From Thermoplasmata archaeon (GTDB taxonomy: Archaea > Thermoplasmatota > Thermoplasmata > Lutacidiplasmatales > UBA184), in the NCBI GenBank assembly GCA_030037035.1, contig JASHSA010000174.1, positions 1 to 7,230 on the forward strand: a stretch of DNA of 7,230 nucleotides, written 5' to 3'. The notes under the pieces are model-generated. The model did not search any database, was not told the DNA's origin, and was given only the letters and a program-made list of their open reading frames with translations. Below, piece after piece: positions 1 to 6,865 of this stretch. The translations under genes and the position numbers were made by a program. Numbering within the stretch: the first letter of the stretch is position 1; the number at the start of each line of letters is the position of its first letter.

Positions 1-230
1 CAGCGGAGGTAGTCGGCGCGAGGGCGGGAGTCCCGGTACCCCCGGTAGGGGACGCCCCGGTTGTACGGAGGGCTCGTCACGACGACGGACGGGCGACGGG
101 CCCGTCGTCCGAGACCTACGATCGCGTCCTCTTGCCACAGACGGACCGACCGGTCCGGGGCGATCGGGATCTCGGCGAACGGGGCGCCGCGCGCCCCGGC
201 GGTCGTGCCCGGACCGCCCCGGCTCCCCAC
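1..230 (-). CDS. DNA methyltransferase (amino-MTase, SPPY motif IV), 5' part only
   Basis: Reading the minus strand from a GTG at 228-230 gives 76 residues before the window ends, with no stop. Residues 49-57 read VVVTSPPYN, a hydrophobic strand followed by motif IV (SPPY) of the DNA N4-cytosine/N6-adenine methyltransferases. It is preceded by RLWQEDAIVGL, the usual 'G/D-A-hydrophobic' lead-in, and followed by GVPYRGYRDSRPRADYLRW, which fits the Y-x-D...YL-x-W stretch common after motif IV in this family. In the family, this loop positions the target amino group and the enzyme transfers methyl from S-adenosylmethionine. Motif IV lying this close to the N-terminus fits an order with the SAM-binding motifs further on (beyond the window). 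No strong Shine-Dalgarno precedes the GTG, so the start is uncertain. It lies 14 bases after the ATPase 2 stop. No restriction endonuclease is visible, so solitary MTase versus restriction-modification cannot be decided. Confidence 0.8.
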   Translation of the reverse strand, partial: MGSRGGPGTTAGARGAPFAEIPIAPDRSVRLWQEDAIVGLGRRARRPSVVVTSPPYNRGVPYRGYRDSRPRADYLR

Positions 231-244
231 CGTCGACCGGACGC

Positions 245-1984
245 CTAGCGGGCGGGGGCCGGGCGGCTGCGCGCGAGGAACGCCTGCGCCTCGGCGAGCG
301 CCTTCTCCGGCTCCTTGTAGTAGAACGAGACCATCTGGCCGACGTCGCGGTGCGTGAACGGCTTCTTCCGGGTCGCGGCGGCGTCGCGGAGCATCATCGC
401 GTCGAGCATCGTGACGCGGTTGCGGACCTCCCGCTCCATCTCCTTCATCGTCCAGTTCCGCATCAGGGCGACGCGCTCGTAGACGTAGGAGTGGCCGCTG
501 AACAGGAACGTGTCGTCGGCCGGGTTCCACGAGTAGACCGAGTTCGTGATCAGCTCGTTCGTCTCCGGGTCGAGCCCGACGATCTCCGTGAGCGACTGGA
601 CCCGGCGCGTCATCTTCTGCCCGACCTTCACCTGGCGCTGGAGGAGGACGAGGTTGAGCGCGCTGACGAGCGAGCGGGGCAGCGAGATCGGCGGGTTCTC
701 CATCCGGTGGACCATCGCGCTGACGCTCTCGGCGTGGAACGTCGTGTAGCAGGTCTTGCCGGTCGCCATCGCCTGGAAGACGATGAACGCCTCCGCGCCG
801 CGGACCTCCCCGACCATCAGGTACTGCGGCCGCTGGCGGAGCGCCGCCGCGAGGAGGTCGAACATGTCGATCTCCCCGGGGGCCTTGCCGCTGACGACGT
901 TCTTCGCGCCGTAGCCGGCGCGCGTGAGCGACGGGACCCAGTTCTCGTGGGGGAGGTTCAGCTCGCGCGTGTCCTCGATCGAGACGATCTTCATCTGGGG
1001 CGGGATGAACAGGAGCGTCGCGTTGAGGGTCGTCGTCTTGCCGCTCGCCGTCCCCCCGCAGACCATCATCGACTGGCCCGCCTCGATCGCGATCCAGAGG
1101 TAGGCCATCATCTCCGGGCTCATCGTCTTGAACTTCAGCAGGTCGACCGGCGTGAACGGATTGTCCCGGAACCGGCGGATCGTGAACGAGCTGCCGCGCT
1201 TGGTCACGTGCTTACCGAGCGTCGCCTGCAGCCGCGAGCCGTCGGGGACGGTGGCGTCCAGGATCGGGTTCGCGACCGAGATGTGCTTGCCCGAGCGCTG
1301 CGCGAGCCAGATGACGAAGTCGTCGAGCTCCTTGTCGGTCTGGAACTTCAGGTTCGAGCGGATCGAGCCGTAGCGGCGGTGGTAGATGTACAGCGGGATC
1401 CCGACCCCGTCGCACGAGATGTCCTCGACCTCGCTGTCGACCATCGGGACGTCGACCCGGCCGTAGCCGATGAAGTCGCGGTCGAGGTAGTAGAGGAGCC
1501 GCGCCTTCGTCGTCGGGCTCGGCGTGACGAGCCACTCCTGCAGCATCTTGTCGACCATCCGCCGCAGCTCGTCGGCCTTCGTCTCGGGGTCGTGCTCGGG
1601 GAGCGGCTCGAACGCGTCGATCAGCGCGACGCGGAGCCGCTCGGCCAGGTCGCGCTCGATTGGCGAGAGCGGAGGCTCGATCACCTCGTAGAGGTGCTCG
1701 TTCCGCTGCGTCTGCAGCGTGATGCGGACGTACGAGAGCTTCGGCAGGATCGGGATCAGGTCGAGCTGCTGGACCGCCGGGTCGTGGAGCGGCGGGATCG
1801 GGGTGACCTCCCCCGCGCCCTGGCCCGAGACGCCGAGGCGCGTCAGCTTGACCGGCCGGGGCGCCGAGGAGCCCCGGCGCAGCGCCGCGCCGAGCCGCAC
1901 CCACGGCGACGCGCGGCGCCGCTCCGCGCGGGTGCTCGGGATCGCGTCGTCGCCGACGGGCGTCGTCGCGCTGCTCTCCGCCAT
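245..1984 (-). CDS. Type IV filament/secretion ATPase 2 (FlaI/TadA/VirB11-like)
   Basis: This 579-residue protein is a cytoplasmic secretion NTPase of the GspE/FlaI/TadA superfamily, which as a hexamer powers assembly of type IV filaments. Residues 1-60 are variable, basic and probably disordered. Residues 63-300 are the N-terminal domain, including VEDISCDGVGIPL (186-198) and FTIRRF (267-272). The RecA-like core has Walker A at 310-317 (GGTASGKT, Lys316), the Asp box IEDTRE at 336-341, Walker B LMVGE at 389-393 with catalytic Glu393, and the His box TTFHAES at 414-420. All catalytic residues are present. A C-terminal helical extension (about 500-579) is longer than in ATPase 1. The ATG at 1984 follows the platform 2 stop by 8 bases, with a G-rich GGGGGG run just upstream; upstream in-frame extension would only translate platform 2 out of frame. 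It is clearly paralogous to ATPase 1. Whether it drives extension, retraction or a mixed hexamer is unknown. Confidence 0.95.
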   Translation of the reverse strand: MAESSATTPVGDDAIPSTRAERRRASPWVRLGAALRRGSSAPRPVKLTRLGVSGQGAGEVTPIPPLHDPAVQQLDLIPILPKLSYVRITLQTQRNEHLYEVIEPPLSPIERDLAERLRVALIDAFEPLPEHDPETKADELRRMVDKMLQEWLVTPSPTTKARLLYYLDRDFIGYGRVDVPMVDSEVEDISCDGVGIPLYIYHRRYGSIRSNLKFQTDKELDDFVIWLAQRSGKHISVANPILDATVPDGSRLQATLGKHVTKRGSSFTIRRFRDNPFTPVDLLKFKTMSPEMMAYLWIAIEAGQSMMVCGGTASGKTTTLNATLLFIPPQMKIVSIEDTRELNLPHENWVPSLTRAGYGAKNVVSGKAPGEIDMFDLLAAALRQRPQYLMVGEVRGAEAFIVFQAMATGKTCYTTFHAESVSAMVHRMENPPISLPRSLVSALNLVLLQRQVKVGQKMTRRVQSLTEIVGLDPETNELITNSVYSWNPADDTFLFSGHSYVYERVALMRNWTMKEMEREVRNRVTMLDAMMLRDAAATRKKPFTHRDVGQMVSFYYKEPEKALAEAQAFLARSRPAPAR

Positions 1985-1992
1985 CGACCCCC

Positions 1993-2967
1993 CTACGTGT
2001 GCAGGATCGGGACCATGAAGCGCATGATCGCCCAGCCGACGCCGAGCATGATCGTCGCGTGCTGCAGTCCTTCCGCGATACGGCCGTTGAACAGGACCCC
2101 GGCCATGATGCCGTCGCCGATGGCGTGGACGATGACCGCGACCAGGAACGCGAGGAACAGCACCGGCACGAGGGCGAACTGGAGCGTGACGCCGCCCGCG
2201 GAGCCGAGGCTCGACGACGCGACGCCCTGGCCGGCGGTGATCATCTGCGGCAGGAAGACGGCCGCCATGATGTAGATCGTGACGATGAACACGAAGAACG
2301 CGATGTAGATCACCGTCACGTACGTCATCATCGAGATCTTGCGCGACTGGTCGGAGAGCTGCGCCTCGCGCGTGTCGTGCGCGACCATCGACAGCACGTC
2401 CGCGACGCTCCCGCCGGCCTCGTTGGCGCGCGTGACGATCGAGACGACGCGCTGGACGAGCGGGGTCGGGACGCGCTCCTCGAACAGGCGGAGCGCGGTC
2501 GCCACCGGGACCCCCCACTCGAGCTGGCTCGCCATCCGCTTGATCTCGTCCGTCAGGAGGCCGTAGCGGCCGGTGCTCGCGACGACGATCGCGTCCGAGA
2601 GCGTCATGCCGAACCGACCGGCCTCCGCGACGTCCCGCAGGAAATCCGGCAGCCGGTCCTCGATCTTCGCGATGCGGCGCTGGCGCGCGGTCTCGGCGAA
2701 GCCGTACGGCGCGATCAGGCAGAGCGTCCCGAGGACGAAGAAGTCGATCAGCGGGTTCAGGCCCGGGCTCTCGCCCGGCCGGAAGACGAACTTCAGCGTG
2801 CCGGTGTAGTCGAGGACCCCGACGACCCACAGGGCGACCGCGACGACCCCGCCGGCGATCAGCAGCAGGAGCTCGCGCGTCAGGACCGGCGTGGAGCCCG
2901 CGGTCGCGGCGCCGGGCGCGAGCGCGCGGACGCGACGGACCGACGCCGGCGCGTTGGCGGTCGCCAT
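1993..2967 (-). CDS. TadC/FlaJ-like membrane platform protein 2 (T2SSF domain)
   Basis: This 324-residue integral membrane protein is a predicted platform (inner membrane core) protein of a type IV filament machine, the partner that the motor ATPase acts on. Hydrophobic segments lie near residues 31-53, 73-91, 212-239, 262-290 and 303-320. The soluble stretch 92-211 between segments two and three fits a type II secretion F domain: it contains LPDFLRDVAEAGRFGMTLSDA (106-126) followed by amphipathic helices and the Gly-rich turn NEAGGSVADVL (182-192), typical of TadB/TadC/GspF proteins. Only one such cytoplasmic domain is present, so it resembles the ~300-residue bacterial TadB/TadC rather than long two-domain archaeal FlaJ. 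The ATG at 2967 comes 2 bases after the platform 1 stop, with GGAG about 11 bases upstream inside the preceding gene, which implies translational coupling. It stops with TAG 8 bases before ATPase 2. Confidence 0.92.
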   Translation of the reverse strand: MATANAPASVRRVRALAPGAATAGSTPVLTRELLLLIAGGVVAVALWVVGVLDYTGTLKFVFRPGESPGLNPLIDFFVLGTLCLIAPYGFAETARQRRIAKIEDRLPDFLRDVAEAGRFGMTLSDAIVVASTGRYGLLTDEIKRMASQLEWGVPVATALRLFEERVPTPLVQRVVSIVTRANEAGGSVADVLSMVAHDTREAQLSDQSRKISMMTYVTVIYIAFFVFIVTIYIMAAVFLPQMITAGQGVASSSLGSAGGVTLQFALVPVLFLAFLVAVIVHAIGDGIMAGVLFNGRIAEGLQHATIMLGVGWAIMRFMVPILHT

Positions 2968-2969
2968 CG

Positions 2970-3980
2970 CTAGACCATCTCCTGCGCAAGCGAATACATG
3001 AAGAAGATGAACGCGAACTGCGAGACCGGGATCATCCCGAGCACGATCCCCCACAGGATCGTGACCATCGACTGGCCGCCGCCGCCGATGATCGCGAAGA
3101 TCGCGATGATGATGACGAGGAACAGCGGGAAGGCGACGACGACGGTGACGAACGTCTCCGCCATCAGCCCCATCGTCTCGACGCGCTGCTGGATCTCGAG
3201 CTTGTGCTCCCGCTCGTACTGCTCGGCCTTGAGCAGGAAGTACGGCTTCAGCTGGCCGCCGCTGGTCGCCGTCGTGACGACGCCCTGCAGGAAGTCCTGG
3301 AACTTCTTGGAGGGGGTCCGCTGCGCGCCGCGGCGGATGGCGGTCAGGATGTCGACGCCGAGGAGCTCGGTGTCGCGCGTGATCCAGGCGGCCTCCTCCG
3401 CGACCTCGCCGTAGATCTTCTGGCGGCCGAGCTCCTTGAAGATCTGGTCGATGTTGACGTCGGCCGACGCCATCGCCGAGACGAAGCTCATCGCCGGACC
3501 GATCTTGCGGTCGATCTTGTGGCCGCGCGCCTTCGCGTTCGAGCCGGGCATCCCGAGGAGCAGGAAGTACGATCCCGGCGTGGCGACGACCGGCAGGAAG
3601 AACAGGGCGAGCCCGATCTCCGCGAGCGGTTTGAGCGCGATCGAGATCCCGCCGGGCCGCAGGACGATCGTCAGGCCCGAGACGAAGAGGAGGCCGCCGA
3701 GCGCCACGCCGATGACCGTCGTCGCGATGCCGACGACGACCGCGGTGGCGTAGACGGTCGCGAGGTACTCGTCGGCCCGTACGCGCATGTGGGCCTTGAC
3801 GAGGTTCTCCTCGAGGACGAGGTTCGGCGGCTTCGCGCTCACGCGCGCCCCGAACGTCTTCCAGGCCCACCGCTGGAACGCGCCGAGGCTGGACGGGGTC
3901 GGCTGCTCGCCGCGGCGGACGCGCACCGGGCGGCCCGACGCCTCCGCGGGGGTCCCCGCCCGGATCGTCCCGGTCGCCAT
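2970..3980 (-). CDS. TadC/FlaJ-like membrane platform protein 1 (T2SSF domain)
   Basis: This 336-residue protein is a second predicted platform protein, divergent from platform 2. Residues 1-68 are a basic cytoplasmic tail. Hydrophobic segments lie near 72-105 (one or two helices), 119-143, 272-299 and 304-331. The soluble region 145-270 fits a type II secretion F domain: GPAMSFVSAMASADVNIDQI (161-180), a helical middle, and VVTTATSGGQLKPYF (234-248), which matches the Gly-rich turn position in platform 2. A charged helix (KAEQYEREHKLEIQQRVE, 251-268) leads into the membrane, as is usual in this family. The ATG at 3980 is preferred over the longer in-frame extension because it lies 2 bases after the ATPase 1 stop, an AAGGCGG Shine-Dalgarno-like run is 7 bases upstream, and the upstream frame merely overlaps ATPase 1. 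By analogy with bacterial TadB/TadC, it probably pairs with platform 2 in the membrane. Confidence 0.92.
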   Translation of the reverse strand: MATGTIRAGTPAEASGRPVRVRRGEQPTPSSLGAFQRWAWKTFGARVSAKPPNLVLEENLVKAHMRVRADEYLATVYATAVVVGIATTVIGVALGGLLFVSGLTIVLRPGGISIALKPLAEIGLALFFLPVVATPGSYFLLLGMPGSNAKARGHKIDRKIGPAMSFVSAMASADVNIDQIFKELGRQKIYGEVAEEAAWITRDTELLGVDILTAIRRGAQRTPSKKFQDFLQGVVTTATSGGQLKPYFLLKAEQYEREHKLEIQQRVETMGLMAETFVTVVVAFPLFLVIIIAIFAIIGGGGQSMVTILWGIVLGMIPVSQFAFIFFMYSLAQEMV

Positions 3981-3982
3981 CG

Positions 3983-5647
3983 CTAGGCCGCCTTGGGCGC
4001 CGGCGCGGCGGTCCCCGCCGGCCGGATCCGGGCCATCACCTCGTTCGGGTCCTTGTAGTACTGCGCGATCGCCTGCCAGAGCTGCCGGTAGTCGTTGATC
4101 TTGTGCTCGACGAGGTAGCGGATCACCTCGGTGCGGCGGTGGAACTCCGCGTCCATCTCCTCGGCGGTGTAGTTCTTCAGTTCCATGATCTTGTCGAAGA
4201 GGAACGAGTGGCCCTTGAACACGAACGTGTCGGTCGCCGGGTCCCACTCGTAGACGGTGTTGGTGATCAGCTCGTTCGTCTCCGGCTCGAAGCCGACGAT
4301 CTCGAGGACCTGCTTCAGCCGGCGCACGACGCCCTTCTCGGTGCGGGTCTGCAGCTGGATGACGACGTTGTTGAGCGCGCTGAGGAGGATCCTCGGCGTG
4401 TTGATCGGCGGGTTCTCGAGGCGGTTGACCATCGACTTCACGCTGTCGGCGTGCATCGTCGAGTAGGTGGTGTGGCCGGTCGCCATCGCCTGGAACATCG
4501 TGTACGTCTCACGGCCGCGGACCTCTCCGACGATGATGTAGTTCGGCCGCTGCCGCAGCGCGGCCCGGACGAGGTCGAACATGTCGACCTCCCCGGCGGC
4601 CTTCCCGTCGGGCCCGCGGTCGCCGGTGCCGCTCCGGGTCGCCCCCGGGATCCAGTTCTCGTGGGGGAGGTTCACCTCCCGCGTGTCCTCGATCGAGACG
4701 ATCTTCGACGTCGGGGGGATGAACAGCGCGATCGCGTTCAGCGTGCTGGTCTTGCCGGACGCGGGCCCCCCGCAGATGATGAGCGACTCGCCCTGCTCGG
4801 CGGCGAGCCAGAAGTAGGCGACCATCTCGTCGCTCGCGCTGCCCATCCCGATCAGGTCGACCGGCGTGAACGGGCGCTCCTTGAAGCGTCGGATCGTGAA
4901 GCTCGCCCCGCGCGTCGTGATCTCGCGGGCGTAGGTCGCCTGCACGCGGTGACCCTCCGGCGTCGTCCCGTCCAGAATCGGCGAGGAGACGCTGACGGCC
5001 TTCAGGCAGCGCTGGCCGAGCATGACGATGAACGAGTTGAGCGACTCCTCGTCGGCGAAGACGACGTTCGTCTTCACCGACTCGAACCGCGAGTGGAAGA
5101 CGAACAGCGGTACGCCGACGCCGTCGCAGGAGATGTCCTCGACCTCCGGATCGAGGATCAGCGCGTCCGCCGGGCCGTAGCCGACGAAGTCCCGGAGCAC
5201 GTAGTAGACGATCCGCTCGAGCGACAGCGGGCTGAGCGGGACCTCGCGCGAGCGGAAGTAGCTCTCCGCCTCGCCGCGCAGGTAGGCGCGCTTGTCGGAG
5301 CCGGAGAGGTTCGCGATGTCGGCGCCGATGATCTTCGTCAGCGTCTCCTTGAGGTGGCCGACGAGCTGGCGCTCGTGCGCCGACAGCTGCGGCTCGATGA
5401 CCTCGTAGAGGAACTCCTTCGACCGCTCGTTGTACGTCACCCGCGCGTAGGAGTACGGCGGGTTGACCGGGCGGACCTGCAGCTGCTTGACCTCGGGCCC
5501 GGGCAGCGCCGGGATCGCGGTGATGAACGTGCCGGGAAGGTCGACGGGCGGCGCCGGCGGGACGCCCCCGCGCGTCGGCTCGACGGACGGCGGAGCCTCG
5601 GTCGGATGCGTGCGCGGGACCTTCACCCGCATCGGGCTCGCCGCCAA
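3983..5647 (-). CDS. Type IV filament/secretion ATPase 1 (FlaI/TadA/VirB11-like), TTG start
   Basis: This 554-residue secretion ATPase is a paralogue of ATPase 2 and a predicted cytoplasmic hexameric motor for pilus assembly. Residues 1-45 are Pro-rich and variable. The N-terminal domain (about 45-285) holds YARVTYNERSKEFLYEVIEP (67-86), VEDISCDGVGVPL (169-181) and FTIRRF (250-255). The core has Walker A at 293-300 (GGPASGKT, Lys299), Asp box IEDTRE at 319-324, Walker B IIVGE at 371-375 (Glu375) and His box TTYSTMHADS at 393-402 (His399). Nothing catalytic is missing. Start choice: TTG at 5645-5647 sits 9 bases after GGGAGGG (5657-5663) and 3 bases after the pilin-like gene's stop, whereas the first ATG (5632) would be about 24 bases from that site. 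The ATG remains possible, since the N-terminal residues are not conserved. It couples by a 2-base gap to platform 1. Confidence 0.95.
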   Translation of the reverse strand: MAASPMRVKVPRTHPTEAPPSVEPTRGGVPPAPPVDLPGTFITAIPALPGPEVKQLQVRPVNPPYSYARVTYNERSKEFLYEVIEPQLSAHERQLVGHLKETLTKIIGADIANLSGSDKRAYLRGEAESYFRSREVPLSPLSLERIVYYVLRDFVGYGPADALILDPEVEDISCDGVGVPLFVFHSRFESVKTNVVFADEESLNSFIVMLGQRCLKAVSVSSPILDGTTPEGHRVQATYAREITTRGASFTIRRFKERPFTPVDLIGMGSASDEMVAYFWLAAEQGESLIICGGPASGKTSTLNAIALFIPPTSKIVSIEDTREVNLPHENWIPGATRSGTGDRGPDGKAAGEVDMFDLVRAALRQRPNYIIVGEVRGRETYTMFQAMATGHTTYSTMHADSVKSMVNRLENPPINTPRILLSALNNVVIQLQTRTEKGVVRRLKQVLEIVGFEPETNELITNTVYEWDPATDTFVFKGHSFLFDKIMELKNYTAEEMDAEFHRRTEVIRYLVEHKINDYRQLWQAIAQYYKDPNEVMARIRPAGTAAPAPKAA

Positions 5648-5650
5648 ACC

Positions 5651-6706
5651 CTACAGCCCTCCCGCGTTGAACGAGAGCACGTCCTCGGCGACGAACGACG
5701 ACGCGTAGTTGACCTTCAGGATCGTGAGCTTGACGTCGAAGGTCGACGACGCCCCCGCGACGCAGTCCGCCTGGGTGAGCGGCGGCGTCACGGTCCCGGA
5801 GGCGCCGGTGAGGTTCAGCCACCATCCGTTGGTCGCGCCGGCGGCGCCCAGCGCGGCGGCGGTGGTGTTCTCGAAGTAGTTGTACCAGGCGCAGAGGCCG
5901 AAGACCCCCACCGTCAGCGTGAGCTTGAACGTCCGCGGCGTGTTGGTCGCGGTGAGGAAGCGCCCCTCCGAGGAGATCACCGAGTGGGAGAGCAGGTGGC
6001 TCGTCACGTCCTTCGAGCCGATGCTCGTGAACGACGACGCGTTGCCGAGGAGGACCAGCTGGCTCGTCTGGACGGAGAGGTTCCCCGGCGTCTTGCTGAC
6101 GTTCAGCGGCGGGGGCACGGCCGTCCACTGGTGGCTGCCCGAGACCTCGCCGACGACCGCGTCGTTCAGGAAGTAGTAGACGACCGGCGGATAGTAGCGG
6201 TTCGGGACCGAGACCTCAAGGAAGTTGCTCGCGGCGGTCTCGCCGTAGCCGTGCGGGGCCGGGTCCCCGGCGATCGTGGGGTCGGTGTAGGCGAGGCTCT
6301 CGTAGGCGCAACTGCCGATCTCGTCCGGGGTCCCTCCGGAGAGGAAACCGCTCGGACAGCCGGCGAGGTAGGCGAGCGTCGCGACGGTCGGCTGCGCGAA
6401 CAGCGGGACCGACTGCGAGCTGACCGTGAACGGCACGGAGTACGAGGGGATCCCGCCCAGCAGGTACTGGTCGTCGACCCCGGATTTCAGCAACGCGAGC
6501 GACTCGACGAGGCCGTTCGAGAGCTGGCTCTCGTTCTGCGTCATCCAGAGCGGGACGTACTGGGTCAGAAAGACGCCGAACAGCGCGAAGAAGACCAGCA
6601 GGGAGAGCAGCGTGCCGATGACGGCGACGACCCCGCGGCGCGAACGGCGGAAGCGGCGGGCGTGACGAAAGCCGGAGCGCGCCCGTGCTCGGACCCGTTC
6701 GCCCAT
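5651..6706 (-). CDS. Pilin-like secreted/anchored protein, first gene of the pilus operon
   Basis: This 351-residue protein has a very basic head (11 Arg in residues 1-24) ending RRSRRG, then one hydrophobic helix at 26-48 (VVAVIGTLLSLLVFFALFGV...) and a long extracytoplasmic domain. This is the architecture of an archaeal class III (prepilin) signal, with plausible cleavage after Gly25 by a PibD-type peptidase. The helix would then be the filament core. Glu at +5 is absent, as in many archaeal pilins. The remaining ~300 residues are Ser/Thr/Gly/Tyr-rich and probably beta-rich, with four Cys (117, 133, 272, 315) that could form two disulfides, and six N-x-S/T sequons (58, 202, 209, 222, 280, 298). 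It is larger than ordinary archaeal pilins, so a minor, tip or adhesive subunit is more likely than the main one. A simple anchored surface protein is the alternative. The globular part matches no family I recognise. The operon position supports the filament role. Confidence 0.7.
   Translation of the reverse strand: MGERVRARARSGFRHARRFRRSRRGVVAVIGTLLSLLVFFALFGVFLTQYVPLWMTQNESQLSNGLVESLALLKSGVDDQYLLGGIPSYSVPFTVSSQSVPLFAQPTVATLAYLAGCPSGFLSGGTPDEIGSCAYESLAYTDPTIAGDPAPHGYGETAASNFLEVSVPNRYYPPVVYYFLNDAVVGEVSGSHQWTAVPPPLNVSKTPGNLSVQTSQLVLLGNASSFTSIGSKDVTSHLLSHSVISSEGRFLTATNTPRTFKLTLTVGVFGLCAWYNYFENTTAAALGAAGATNGWWLNLTGASGTVTPPLTQADCVAGASSTFDVKLTILKVNYASSFVAEDVLSFNAGGL
5657..5663 (-). promoter_or_regulatory. 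Ribosome-binding site for ATPase 1
   Basis: Minus-strand GGGAGGG lies in the last codons (Gly-Gly) of the pilin-like gene, 9 bases before the TTG at 5647. Its spacing fits the TTG and not the downstream ATG at 5632, so it decides the start in favour of TTG. Confidence 0.6.
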
Positions 6707-6764
6707 TCGCTACCGCCCGGGCACCCTCGCTCCCCGCGGCAGCGGTTCGTACGTCGGGTCGGGG

Positions 6765-6773
6765 TATAAATAT
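6765..6773. promoter_or_regulatory. Archaeal TATA box in the divergent intergenic region
   Basis: TATAAATAT is the only AT-rich run in the 165 bases between the divergent genes. Read on the plus strand it matches the archaeal TTTAWATA consensus at 7 of 8 positions, predicting a start near 6796 and a leader of about 75 bases for the ACT gene. Read on the minus strand it matches about 6 of 8, predicting a start near 6742 and a leader of about 36 bases for the pilus operon. The element is nearly symmetric and may serve either or both directions. No clear A-rich BRE is seen on either side, so the orientation is unresolved. Confidence 0.6.
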
Positions 6774-6800
6774 CTGCGTCGGCGCGAGGCGCGCGTCCGT

Positions 6801-6840
6801 CGTTCCGGGGGCCGGCACGGCTCCGCGCCTGCCGAGAACG
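6801..6840 (+). other. Possible stem-loop in the ACT gene leader
   Basis: CGTTC (6801-6805) can pair with GAACG (6836-6840). Inside it, GGCA (6814-6817) can pair with TGCC (6830-6833), and GGC (6819-6821) with GCC (6827-6829), separated by an internal loop and a bulge. If transcription starts near 6796, this hairpin would sit at the very 5' end of the transcript. In DNA of this GC content such pairing can arise by chance. Confidence 0.25.
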
Positions 6841-6846
6841 TAAAGC

Positions 6847-6865
6847 CCGGGGCCGACTTCCCCGG
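6847..6865 (+). promoter_or_regulatory. Possible hairpin occluding the ACT gene ribosome-binding site
   Basis: CCGGGG (6847-6852) and CCCCGG (6860-6865) form a perfect 6-bp G:C stem with a 7-base loop. The right arm takes up the first two bases of the GGAG Shine-Dalgarno (6864-6867), which lies 4 bases before the ATG. When folded, it would limit ribosome access. This is seen in the sequence, but the function is inferred and a chance stem is possible. Confidence 0.3.

Noticed and set aside
61..357. Plus-strand 98-codon frame at the left end
   Set aside because: It is antisense to the methyltransferase fragment and the end of ATPase 2; its Arg/Pro/Ala-rich translation has no domain signal.
350..2275. 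Plus-strand open frame of 641 codons
   Set aside because: It is antisense to ATPase 2 and the end of platform 2, with the same Arg/Asp/Leu-rich composition and no recognisable motif.
245..2989. A 914-residue version of ATPase 2
   Set aside because: The upstream extension is an out-of-frame reading of platform 2. The ATG at 1984 sits 8 bases after its stop, and homology with ATPase 1 begins downstream of that ATG.
1993..3870. A single 625-residue minus-strand protein including platform 2
   Set aside because: The first 301 residues are an out-of-frame reading of platform 1. Real protein character begins at the ATG at 2967, right after the platform 1 stop.
6700..6706. Twin-arginine (Tat) signal in the pilin-like protein
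   Set aside because: The head has many Arg pairs, but there is no S-R-R-x-F-L-K pattern and the helix is followed by no signal peptidase site; a class III signal fits better.
4103..6769. Plus-strand open frame of 888 codons
   Set aside because: It runs antisense through ATPase 1 and the pilin-like gene, and its translation is a low-complexity Arg/Asp/Leu/Val mix. GC-rich codon periodicity leaves the opposite strand free of stops. The minus-strand genes carry clear motifs.
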